A stretch of DNA of 64,000 nt from Acinetobacter pittii ATCC 19004 = CIP 70.29 (GTDB lineage Bacteria > Pseudomonadota > Gammaproteobacteria > Pseudomonadales > Moraxellaceae): positions 526,132 through 590,131 of the forward strand of contig NZ_KB849797.1 in assembly GCF_000369045.1 (NCBI RefSeq). The letters are read 5' to 3'. Positions 46,256 through 53,970 of the stretch are shown here, one piece after another. Each line of letters opens with the position of its first letter. Within the stretch, counting starts at the first letter, position 1. A program made the position numbers and the translations under genes. The notes below the pieces were generated by a model, which was not told the origin of the DNA, searched no databases, and saw only the letters and a list, made by a program, of their open reading frames with translations.

Positions 46256-46954
46256 TTAAAAAGGCACTTGTGACTCAATCACTACATCCGTTCCATTTAA
46301 GGGATGTTGGAAAGCCAAATATGCGGCATGTAAGGCCATGCGGTTTAAGCGAAAACGTTTAGGCTCAGGGTGATATAACTTGTCCCCCATAATCGGATGT
46401 CCTATATGCATCATGTGCACACGTAGCTGATGTGAACGTCCTGTTACTGGTTCAAGTAATACTCGACTTTGATTGTTCTTTTCATCATAAATGAGTGGTT
46501 GAAACAAGGTTTTAGCATGTTTTCCTAATTCAAAATGTACAATTTGTCTTGGGCGATTTTCCCAGTCAGTAATGAGAGGAACTTCAACGCTGCCCTCTTG
46601 TGCGACTTGGCCTTGCACCAACGCAATATAATGCTTTTTAACTGTTCTGGCCTGAAACATTTTACTTACAGCAACTTCTGCATCACGATGCTTGGCAAAC
46701 ATAAGTAAGCCCGACGTCGCCATATCTAAACGATGCGTCACTTTAGCCAAAGGGAACTTTTCCAGCACCCTTAAATAAGCACTGTCATGATGCTCTGGTA
46801 AACGGCCCATTACCGACAACAAACCCGCAGGTTTATCAACCACAATTAAATCGTCATCTTCAAATAGAATTGAAAGTGGATCTTGTGGTGGAGCGTAAAC
46901 AAAGTTGTCGTTTAAAGGCATGGTCGTAGAAGCAGCAATGGAGCATGGCGGCAA
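46256..46954 (-). CDS. RluA-family pseudouridine synthase
   Basis: 232 residues if the first ATG is used; an alternative start (MPLND) lies at 46921, and neither has a clear ribosome site. The catalytic motif HRLDMATSG holds Asp77. DDLIVVDKPAGLLSV and the C-terminal GRSHQLRVHMMHIGHPIMGDKLYHP are family marks. It probably modifies rRNA or tRNA uridine. No S4 domain, so more like RluA or TruC than RluC/D. Confidence 0.92.
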   Translation of the reverse strand: MPPCSIAASTTMPLNDNFVYAPPQDPLSILFEDDDLIVVDKPAGLLSVMGRLPEHHDSAYLRVLEKFPLAKVTHRLDMATSGLLMFAKHRDAEVAVSKMFQARTVKKHYIALVQGQVAQEGSVEVPLITDWENRPRQIVHFELGKHAKTLFQPLIYDEKNNQSRVLLEPVTGRSHQLRVHMMHIGHPIMGDKLYHPEPKRFRLNRMALHAAYLAFQHPLNGTDVVIESQVPF

Positions 46955-47032
46955 ATCATAAAGAAATTTCGGTTCTACCGCAAAATAATCTATAACGCTC
47001 TACTCATGTTCCACGTGAAACTCAGAAAATCT

Positions 47033-47734
47033 TTATCGTTTTTTATTCATTTCAGCCAAAAGATCGAGCTGAATTTCTTGAATATGCGCAAGTCTTTCCC
47101 ATTGATGCGACAAAAGATGATCCATTTTTTCATGCAAATGGCGAATCTCAAGCTCGGCTTTTAAATTAATCTGATAGTCATGTTGAGAACGTAAGCGGTC
47201 TTTTGCTTCTTGGCGATTTTGGCTCATCATAATAATAGGCGCCTGAATTGCAGCTAAACATGACAATACTAAATTCAGCAAAATAAAGGGATAAGGATCA
47301 ACAGGCCGTACTACCATTACGACCGTATTTAGAATAATCCAGCCTGTCAAAAATAGAGCAAAGCAAATAAGGAAAGCCCAACTTCCTCCAAATGATGCGA
47401 TTTTATCTGCCAGTTTTTCCCCAAACGTCCATTTTTGATCAAAGTCGGATTCGGTATTTCGGCTAATTAGCTCGTGGCGTTGCATACTGCCAATCACTTC
47501 ATTTTCTAAATTAGAGAGTTCACCCTTTTCTGAGCGTAATAGCGACTGCACATATTTAATTCGATAATCTGCCAGATCGGCCCGACAAATAAAACTTGAG
47601 TAATTCCAATCTGGATAGTCTTTTAAAATTTCGTCGCTAATCACATTACGGATGACTTCACCAGACACTAGATCTTTTAAAGAAAAATTTTTCCCACAAA
47701 CGGCGCACTGCCGACACTGATTTTTATTTTCCAT
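47033..47734 (-). CDS. DUF1003 membrane protein with N-terminal CxxC pair
   Basis: 233 residues. Residues 8-14 hold CRQCAVC and a later FICRAD, possible zinc ligands. Two close membrane segments (WAFLICFALFLTGWIILNTVV and PFILLNLVLSCLAAIQAPIIMM) are followed by NRQEAKDRLRSQHDYQINLKAELEIRHLHEKMD, the standard DUF1003 signature. Function of the family is not known. Confidence 0.88.
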   Translation of the reverse strand: MENKNQCRQCAVCGKNFSLKDLVSGEVIRNVISDEILKDYPDWNYSSFICRADLADYRIKYVQSLLRSEKGELSNLENEVIGSMQRHELISRNTESDFDQKWTFGEKLADKIASFGGSWAFLICFALFLTGWIILNTVVMVVRPVDPYPFILLNLVLSCLAAIQAPIIMMSQNRQEAKDRLRSQHDYQINLKAELEIRHLHEKMDHLLSHQWERLAHIQEIQLDLLAEMNKKR

Positions 47735-47814
47735 ATTATTCAGCTCTTTATTATGATAATAAGATTATTATATAAACAATTTTGGCTGATCACATCGTAA
47801 ATAAAAATAGTAAT

Positions 47815-48318
47815 CTAACCTAAAATCTGTAAAGTCGCTGGTACGATTTTTCGATGGGCAGGAATTACAGGTAGCATATACAATCGCCCAAGCCAATTTT
47901 TAATATGCACTATTGTAGTTACGGTAAGCACTTGGGTATCTTCATTTTTATAAATAGATAAAGTCACATTTAAGTGCTTGTCATCGTCTCCAATCACTAA
48001 TTCATTTTCGGTACGCTGCAAAAAAGTAAAAATTCCAATTCGGTCACCTGCCACATACTCATTTTCTTTTTTATGAGTATCAATCTGCTTAAAACTTCCT
48101 AAATCTTTAAGCCCAATCTTTGAAGTAATTTTATTACGCATATTCATGCTCCACTCTATCCACTGCGGAGTGTGCTGAAATAGCTTAATAAGCTGCTCAA
48201 ATACACTTAGATCAGGTTGACCAAGCACAATGCTCCACGAGTCGTGGAAGTAGGCATTGTTCAATTGAGATGAGATTTGACTGTCAGAAGGTAGCGAAGA
48301 AAGATAAGGCTTATTCAT
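47815..48318 (-). CDS. DUF2867 family protein
   Basis: 167 residues. The pattern YFHDSWSIVLGQPDLSVFEQLIKLFQHTPQWIEWSMNMRNKI and the C-terminal NWLGRLYMLPVIPAHRKIVP match the DUF2867 type, which resembles SRPBCC-fold small proteins. No operon partner; upstream sequence is AT-rich. Function unknown. Confidence 0.8.
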   Translation of the reverse strand: MNKPYLSSLPSDSQISSQLNNAYFHDSWSIVLGQPDLSVFEQLIKLFQHTPQWIEWSMNMRNKITSKIGLKDLGSFKQIDTHKKENEYVAGDRIGIFTFLQRTENELVIGDDDKHLNVTLSIYKNEDTQVLTVTTIVHIKNWLGRLYMLPVIPAHRKIVPATLQILG

Positions 48319-48439
48319 AAATTATATTCTTGTAAAGTATCGTTTTTATTATAGAGAATTTTTTAGGGTGTCAAGGGAAAACATCTATGGTTTACTTCAA
48401 CAATCATAACTTTGTAAGTTATAACCTTGTGCCTATAAA

Positions 48440-48590
48440 CTTTTGATCTATAGCGTCCTAAGCCGAATCGAGACCTTTTGGGTGAGTACACACTAACGTT
48501 ATACGTTTTGGTGCATGCTACTCTTTTCGATCCCTATCACACCCTTGAGATATAGTTTAGCCACCACCCTGCGGGATTGTTTTTCTAAGA
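48440..48590. other. GC-richer structured block in a 600-bp gene-free gap
   Basis: Within the gene-free gap 48319-48926 this block is markedly less AT-rich than its surroundings and has the inverted repeat AACGT-ATA-ACGTT (48494-48506) plus several G/C runs, with no frame open on either strand. It may be an RNA gene or a remnant of a lost element. The remainder of the gap is AT-rich and shows nothing. Confidence 0.3.
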
Positions 48591-48926
48591 AAAGCGAATT
48601 TTTATTATTTTTGGGATTTTTTACAACATTAAGCCAATTTAAAAGAATTTATTCCCATTTAAACATAATTAGTTAAATTTAAATTCCACTTTATTTGTAT
48701 TTTCCGGTTTATTTTACCAAGAAAATTTTTTAAGCCAAATTGGAAGTTCGTTCAACCGCGCATGTTTAGCCCAATAACTCATGTAAAGCTGACTCCCTAA
48801 TCCCCGCTTTTAAGCATTTTTATTCTTTGAGTACTATTCTTAGAGATAACTTTTGCGCTTGAATACATTATAAAAACATATTATAAACTATTTCTAACCA
48901 AATAATTGGTTTTTTGGAACTTTATA

Positions 48927-49628
48927 ATGAACAACAATATTATAATTTTTGGTTATGGAACGGGTATTTCCAAAGCCGTAGCACATAAATTTGGTAAAGA
49001 AGGCTATAAAATCGGTTTAGTGGCACGTAATGCTGAAAAACTCGAAAAAGCCATTTTAGAACTTAAAACACAAGGTATTGAAGCTTACGCTTTTGCATGT
49101 GATTTAGCGGTTCTTGAAGATATACCAAATCTTATTAATCGTATTAAAGACCGATTAGGAGAGATTAAAAATATTCATTGGAATGCTTTCCATGATATTG
49201 AAGGAAATATCTTAGAAAACCCTCCACTAGAGCTTAGTAAAAGCTTTCATATTCGTGTTTCGAGCTATATTGCGACGGTTCAAACTTGCTTAGGTGATTT
49301 AGAGAAGAACCACGGCAGTATTTTATCAACAAATGGAATTTTTGCTTTCGATGCAGTGGGTATCGACTTGGTTGCCAAAGAATATTCATCCTTAGCAACC
49401 ACCGCTGCCGCTCAATACAAAGCCACCAACTTGCTTGCTCATAGTCTCGCTGACTCAAATGTTTACGTAAGCCAAGTGATTGTGAATGGCTTTGTTGATG
49501 GAACACCGGGCACACAAGATAAGACCTACACAGTACATCCAGAAACCATTGCAGAGCAGTTCTGGTACTTACACCAACATAAACAAGAAACAGTTTCTCT
49601 TTGTGGAGAAGCCATTCAAGCGGCTTAA
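48927..49628 (+). CDS. Short-chain dehydrogenase/reductase-like protein
   Basis: 233 residues from the ATG at 48927 (MNNNIIIFGYGTGISKAV); the frame opens seven codons earlier. The Rossmann motif is present (GYGTGIS) and LVARNAEKLEKAILELKTQG is the usual second helix. The catalytic YxxxK is altered: the region reads AAQYKATN, with asparagine where lysine is expected. It may thus be a non-canonical reductase. A truncated copy of its 3' half lies at 50243-50588. Confidence 0.82.
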   Translation: MNNNIIIFGYGTGISKAVAHKFGKEGYKIGLVARNAEKLEKAILELKTQGIEAYAFACDLAVLEDIPNLINRIKDRLGEIKNIHWNAFHDIEGNILENPPLELSKSFHIRVSSYIATVQTCLGDLEKNHGSILSTNGIFAFDAVGIDLVAKEYSSLATTAAAQYKATNLLAHSLADSNVYVSQVIVNGFVDGTPGTQDKTYTVHPETIAEQFWYLHQHKQETVSLCGEAIQAA

Positions 49629-49646
49629 ACTATTTCTTATGACAGA

Positions 49647-49703
49647 AGAAGCGTAATCAATTACGCTTCTCTGATAAATAAATAAACCCGCTTTGGCGGG
49701 TTT
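49647..49703 (+). terminator. Two consecutive terminator hairpins after the SDR gene
   Basis: AGAAGCGTAA...TTACGCTTCT (49647-49670) and AAACCCG-CTTTGG-CGGGTTT (49684-49703). The first recurs after the truncated SDR copy, where the IS256 element has inserted. Confidence 0.85.
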
Positions 49704-49765
49704 ATTACATTTCTAGTTCTCAACTTAATAAATTATAGATCAAATTTAGCACCAACAAATTGATT

Positions 49766-50209
49766 TTATTCAAAATTAGCATTCGTCAACTTTGCTTTAT
49801 TTGATTGATAAGCATCATTTGAGTAATTTTTTCTTAATTCGATTCTACATTCAGTATCAATTTTTGCTTTTTTAATATCGACTGAACAATCATCATTTTT
49901 ACATATTTCGACATGTGCCATATATTTATATAATTGATTATTAATTTCTTCTGAATCTAAGTCTACTCCACCTCTTACCATAAACTGATTTTCCAAACAA
50001 TTTAGCTTAGAAATAGGAAATGCATTTTTTTCAGAAATTTCTTTTAAAGAAGAAGAGCTTGTAACAAAACCTTGGTATGTTTTTTCTCCACTATACATAG
50101 ATTGGAAATATTTAAATTTTCCAAAATTAATATCGGTAGATTGATAATCTATATTTTTAGAAGTACAACCAAATAATAAAAATATCCATATACATGATAA
50201 AAATTTCAT
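49766..50209 (-). CDS. Small lipoprotein of unknown function
   Basis: 147 residues. The signal peptide MKFLSCIWIFLLFGC ends in the lipobox LFGC, with Cys15 as acylation site. The rest is Lys/Asn-rich with several cysteines. AAGG precedes the ATG. The gene is very AT-rich and lies between the SDR gene and its duplicated fragment, so it probably arrived with that rearrangement. No family recognised. Confidence 0.78.
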   Translation of the reverse strand: MKFLSCIWIFLLFGCTSKNIDYQSTDINFGKFKYFQSMYSGEKTYQGFVTSSSSLKEISEKNAFPISKLNCLENQFMVRGGVDLDSEEINNQLYKYMAHVEICKNDDCSVDIKKAKIDTECRIELRKNYSNDAYQSNKAKLTNANFE

Positions 50210-50242
50210 TTTACTTGAACCTTTTTTAATTCGGCTTGCAAT

Positions 50243-50588
50243 ATTTGCTCTGGTGATTTAGAAAAGAATCATGGCAGTATTTTATCGACAAACGGGATTT
50301 TTGCTTTCGATGCAGTTGGCATCGACTTTGTTGCCAAAGAATATTCATCCTTAGCAACTACAGCTGCCGCCCAATACAAAACCACCAACTTACTTGCTCA
50401 TAGTCTAGCGGACTCAAATGTTTATGTGAGCCAAGTGATTGTGAATGATTTTGTTGATGGGACATCTGGAGCACAAGATAAGACCTACACGGTACATCCA
50501 GAAACCATTGCGGAGCAGTTCTGGTACTTACACCAGCATAAGCAAGAAACTGTTTCCTTTTGTGGTGAAGCCCATTCAAGCTGCTTAA
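50243..50588 (+). pseudogene. Truncated, frameshifted copy of the SDR gene
   Basis: Bases from about 50243 match the SDR gene from about 49288 to its stop at high identity (for example AATATTCATCCTTAGCAAC in both). The copy lacks the 5' 360 bp with the start and Rossmann motif. Near the end an extra C (GAAGCCCATTCAAG versus GAAGCCATTCAAG) shifts the frame. The downstream hairpin was also copied. Confidence 0.88.
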
Positions 50589-50630
50589 ACTATTTCTTAT
50601 GACAAGAGAAGCGTAATCAATTACGCTTCT

Positions 50631-51948
50631 GAGCCTGTAAATTATTTTGTGTAAGTTCCATTTTTTATAAATGATCTTTTAATCGATCATCGAACTGAAT
50701 CGTAAACCAATTCATTGCTAAACGCCAATTTTGAATTGGCATCGTCCATTTCTTCGCAGCATTTGATGTTGCTAAGTAAATGACCTTCTTTACTGAGTCA
50801 TCAGATGAAAAGATTTTCCTTTTCTTCGTTGAATGGCGTATTACGCTATTCAACGACTCAATCGCATTTGTTGTATAAATTGCATGACGTATTTCGGCTG
50901 GATAGCTAAAGATCGTTCGGATATTTTCCCAATTGGCCCGCCAGGATTCTCCAATTTTGGGATACTGGTGATTCCATTGATCACAGAAGATGTCTAGGGA
51001 TTTTAAAGCATTTTCCTCTGTACTTGCCTGATAAATCGCTTTCAGACCCGACGTAACAGCTTTGTAGTCTTTCCAGCTTACAAATCTCAGGCTATTGCGT
51101 ACAACATGCACGATACACAGTTGAATATCAGTATGAGGGTAAACAGAGGCTATCGCGTCAGGGAAGCCTTTTAATCCATCTACACAGGCAACAAGAATGT
51201 CCTGTACTCCTCGATTTTTTAGCTCTGTCATGACTGACAGCCAGAATTTGGCACCTTCTGTCTGAGCAATCCACATACCCAGTAATTCTTTTTGCCCATC
51301 CATATTGATGCCTAAAGCAAGGTATACGGACTTGTTAATCACATTGGAGTGCTGACGGACTTTGACAACAATACAGTCAAGATAGACAACAGGATAAAGG
51401 CTATCTAAGGCTCTATTTTGCCACTCAGTCACTTGCTCAATCACAGCATCGGTAACTTTGCTGATGAGAGATGCTGACACATCGGCATCGTACATTTCTT
51501 TGAAGAAGGCTACAATTTCCCTATTAGTCATTCCTTTTGCATACAGTGAGAGGATTTGGTCATCCATACTGGTGATGCGTGTTTGGTGCTTTTTGATAAT
51601 TTGTGGCTCAAATGAACCTTCTCGATCACGGGGAATATCTAAAGCCAGTTGTCCATCTTGAGTTGTAATGGTTTTAGAACTAAACCCATTACGGCTATTT
51701 GAGCCTTTCTTGGGCTGATGCTTTTCATAACCGAGATGGTCTGAAAGTTCAGTATTGAGTGCAGTTTCAATCATGAATTTTTTAAAGACTGCTGTCATTT
51801 GGTTTAAGTCTTCTGGTGTTTTTAGACCTTTAGCCAATTCGGCAGCCATACTTTTGATTGTTGCTTCATCCATGTGAAGTACCTTTTGTAATTATCCTCT
51901 GAAGGATAAATGAAAATTAAGTACTTACACAAAATTTAGAACAGTCCC
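50631..51948 (-). mobile_element. IS256-family insertion sequence with intact ends
   Basis: 1318 bp. The left end GAGCCTGTAAATTATTTTGT and the complement of the right end (GGGACTGTTCTAAATTTTGT) form imperfect terminal inverted repeats. It is flanked by the 8-bp direct repeat ACGCTTCT at 50623-50630 and 51949-51956, the target duplication size of this family. It landed in the terminator hairpin of the SDR pseudogene. The size and family would fit ISAba26 from memory; not checked. Confidence 0.93.
50665..51873 (-). CDS. IS256-family transposase (Mutator-like DDE)
   Basis: 402 residues, full length. Family marks are GSNSRNGFSSKTI and DIPRDREGSFEPQIIKKHQ in the N-terminal part and the DDE residues: Asp in VYLDCIVVKV, Asp in VACVDGLKGFPDAI, and Glu in AIYTTNAIESLNSVIRHSTKKRK. 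No frameshift, so the element is probably active or was until recently. Confidence 0.95.
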   Translation of the reverse strand: MDEATIKSMAAELAKGLKTPEDLNQMTAVFKKFMIETALNTELSDHLGYEKHQPKKGSNSRNGFSSKTITTQDGQLALDIPRDREGSFEPQIIKKHQTRITSMDDQILSLYAKGMTNREIVAFFKEMYDADVSASLISKVTDAVIEQVTEWQNRALDSLYPVVYLDCIVVKVRQHSNVINKSVYLALGINMDGQKELLGMWIAQTEGAKFWLSVMTELKNRGVQDILVACVDGLKGFPDAIASVYPHTDIQLCIVHVVRNSLRFVSWKDYKAVTSGLKAIYQASTEENALKSLDIFCDQWNHQYPKIGESWRANWENIRTIFSYPAEIRHAIYTTNAIESLNSVIRHSTKKRKIFSSDDSVKKVIYLATSNAAKKWTMPIQNWRLAMNWFTIQFDDRLKDHL

Positions 51949-51962
51949 ACGCTTCTTACAGC

Positions 51963-52850
51963 TTATTGCACATAAGGCCAAATATCTGGGTCTATATAGC
52001 TCTCATCTATATGGTAACCCTCTTTTTTCATATTATTTTCTTCAGTTTTACGGGCTTTCTTATTATTGGCAACTTCAGTTTCAAATGCTTGCTTTAACTG
52101 CTCTGAATTCATCTTATCTGTATCAGATATAGCATTTCGTCCTGCATATTTAAAGTTCTCAAAGCTATACCTCACCATATACTGTTCTTTTTTATCATCT
52201 TGATACGTTTGTTGAAGGCTAATACTTAATTCTGCATCACCATTGTATAAGTTAAATACGAGTCTATTTGTTTTCGATAAAATGTCCTGCCATTCTTTAA
52301 AACTTAATACATAAGTCGGATCGATAACCTTACCCATCGTTTCATTCATATGCTTAAAATTATCTTGCTTATCAATTCGAGCACTAAAAGGTAAAAAATA
52401 TTGCTTCCATTGTTTGTCATTAATCTGATGTACTAATTTAGTATAAGCAGTATAGGCTTCTTGGCTCGTGGTATATTCATTTGGATGTAAGCTAGCATTA
52501 ATGTCCATGATTTGAATACCATCATTGCTTCGTCGAGCTACTTGTGTACCTAGCACACTGATCACATTTTCAATTTCTAAATTACTCTTTTCAGTAATCA
52601 CACGTACTCGACCTAGTTTTGGTGGAGTCCAATCTAATGATAAAAAATTCATCCCTGCAGGCTGACGATCAACTGGCGTAGTACTATTTTTACTAAAATC
52701 CTGCATGCCTTGTTCACCAAAATGAAGGGCTATTACATCTTGATTTTGGTTCATCGACTTATTTCCTTGGGTAGTATTATTTGCGGGCTTACAAGAAGTT
52801 AAAAAGATGCATGTAATAATGCAGATAAATAAAGATAAATAGTTTTTCAT
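51963..52850 (-). CDS. Lipoprotein in the VgrG cargo cluster, candidate immunity protein
   Basis: Start put at 52850 (MKNYLSLFICII), with GGAA upstream; the frame opens 14 codons earlier. The signal peptide ends in the lipobox LTSC (Cys20 region), and the mature part is polar, about 275 residues. It follows the 364-residue cargo gene (52876-53970) after about 25 bp. A periplasm-facing lipoprotein next to a VgrG and putative effector fits an immunity factor, but no direct evidence is seen. The IS256 element lies just downstream. Confidence 0.7.
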   Translation of the reverse strand: MKNYLSLFICIITCIFLTSCKPANNTTQGNKSMNQNQDVIALHFGEQGMQDFSKNSTTPVDRQPAGMNFLSLDWTPPKLGRVRVITEKSNLEIENVISVLGTQVARRSNDGIQIMDINASLHPNEYTTSQEAYTAYTKLVHQINDKQWKQYFLPFSARIDKQDNFKHMNETMGKVIDPTYVLSFKEWQDILSKTNRLVFNLYNGDAELSISLQQTYQDDKKEQYMVRYSFENFKYAGRNAISDTDKMNSEQLKQAFETEVANNKKARKTEENNMKKEGYHIDESYIDPDIWPYVQ

Positions 52851-52875
52851 GATAAGTTTCCAGCCTTGTCTAACA

Positions 52876-53970
52876 TCACACCTTCCCTTCATTACTACTT
52901 GAATGTATTTTAAAATCGGCTTTACTATTTCCCCATTTAGAAATGGTTTTCAATTCTTGTTGTAAAAATGGCCGACCTTTTTCATCAAGCATTAAACGGT
53001 GATATTTTTCAGCTGCTTTACCAATCCATTTCATACGACTATCATAATCTTCAGCAATCGTATCCTTGAGAGGAGCAATATAGACATCCTCTTTTAGCTC
53101 TACTAATTGATCAGCTTTACTACCTGTATAATTACCAAACCAATTCTTTTTTACCGCGTCTACACTATAATCACTTGATAGAACAAGTGTGGCATCTGGC
53201 ATACCTATAAACCAACGTTGCATCCACGCGCCAAATTTAACTGATGTATTTTCCCAAACAACAACTTGAAGAATATTATGTTGCTCCTGTACAGCAATAA
53301 ACATTAAATGCGCAAATAAATCATCTTTAGCAATTTTAAATTTTTTTTGTTCACTTTTTTCATTCGCAAAAGCTTTCTCAATTTCAGGTAATAGAGCAAA
53401 AGCCTTTCTAATTTCTTTTGTCGCTTTTAAATTTTTAATACTAGGTAAACACGATGACCATGGCAAATTCATTAATGCTGGCTTAACAAATTTGAATGTA
53501 CTTGTATCTCGTGTATCTTTACAACTCTTAAAAGATTCCGAAGATACACTCCAAGCTAAATGCCAAGGAGCAATATCCATAAACAACCACAAATTGCCAC
53601 GAGCAAAAAGATTTATAGCCTCTTGTACACCGACATTATAGCCAAGCAGACTCCCCCAATGCTTGAATATAGTTGCAACTGTTTTTGAGGCAAAGGCTCC
53701 TAAGCCCATCCAATAATATCGTCCTAGTAGATTTTTATTCCCACCGAGCTCTATTTCTAAAAATATTTTGGCATATACAGAGGCAATTCTTCTTGCTCTT
53801 GCCTCATATCCTGGCTCAAGTTTATAGTTATTCGCTCTTTGTAAATTAGATAATCTCTTGATCGCTTCTTGCTGATATATTTCCCAAAATGTCAAACAGT
53901 CACAGTGAGCATCCTTACAACTATGTTCACTTATGTTCGTTTTACTGTTCCAATCTAAACTGTTAGACAT
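52876..53970 (-). CDS. VgrG-linked protein of unknown function, candidate type VI cargo
   Basis: 364 residues, overlapping the end of vgrG by 8 bp with AAGGA before its ATG, so it is translated together with VgrG. No signal peptide. A CKDAHCDC cluster lies at residues 18-25, and there are hydrophobic stretches around 95-150 (LGRYYWMGLGAFASKTVATIF; NLWLFMDIAPWHLAWS). I do not recognise its family with certainty. Position directly after vgrG and before a lipoprotein suggests a secreted effector or an effector-loading protein. Confidence 0.65.
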   Translation of the reverse strand: MSNSLDWNSKTNISEHSCKDAHCDCLTFWEIYQQEAIKRLSNLQRANNYKLEPGYEARARRIASVYAKIFLEIELGGNKNLLGRYYWMGLGAFASKTVATIFKHWGSLLGYNVGVQEAINLFARGNLWLFMDIAPWHLAWSVSSESFKSCKDTRDTSTFKFVKPALMNLPWSSCLPSIKNLKATKEIRKAFALLPEIEKAFANEKSEQKKFKIAKDDLFAHLMFIAVQEQHNILQVVVWENTSVKFGAWMQRWFIGMPDATLVLSSDYSVDAVKKNWFGNYTGSKADQLVELKEDVYIAPLKDTIAEDYDSRMKWIGKAAEKYHRLMLDEKGRPFLQQELKTISKWGNSKADFKIHSSSNEGKV

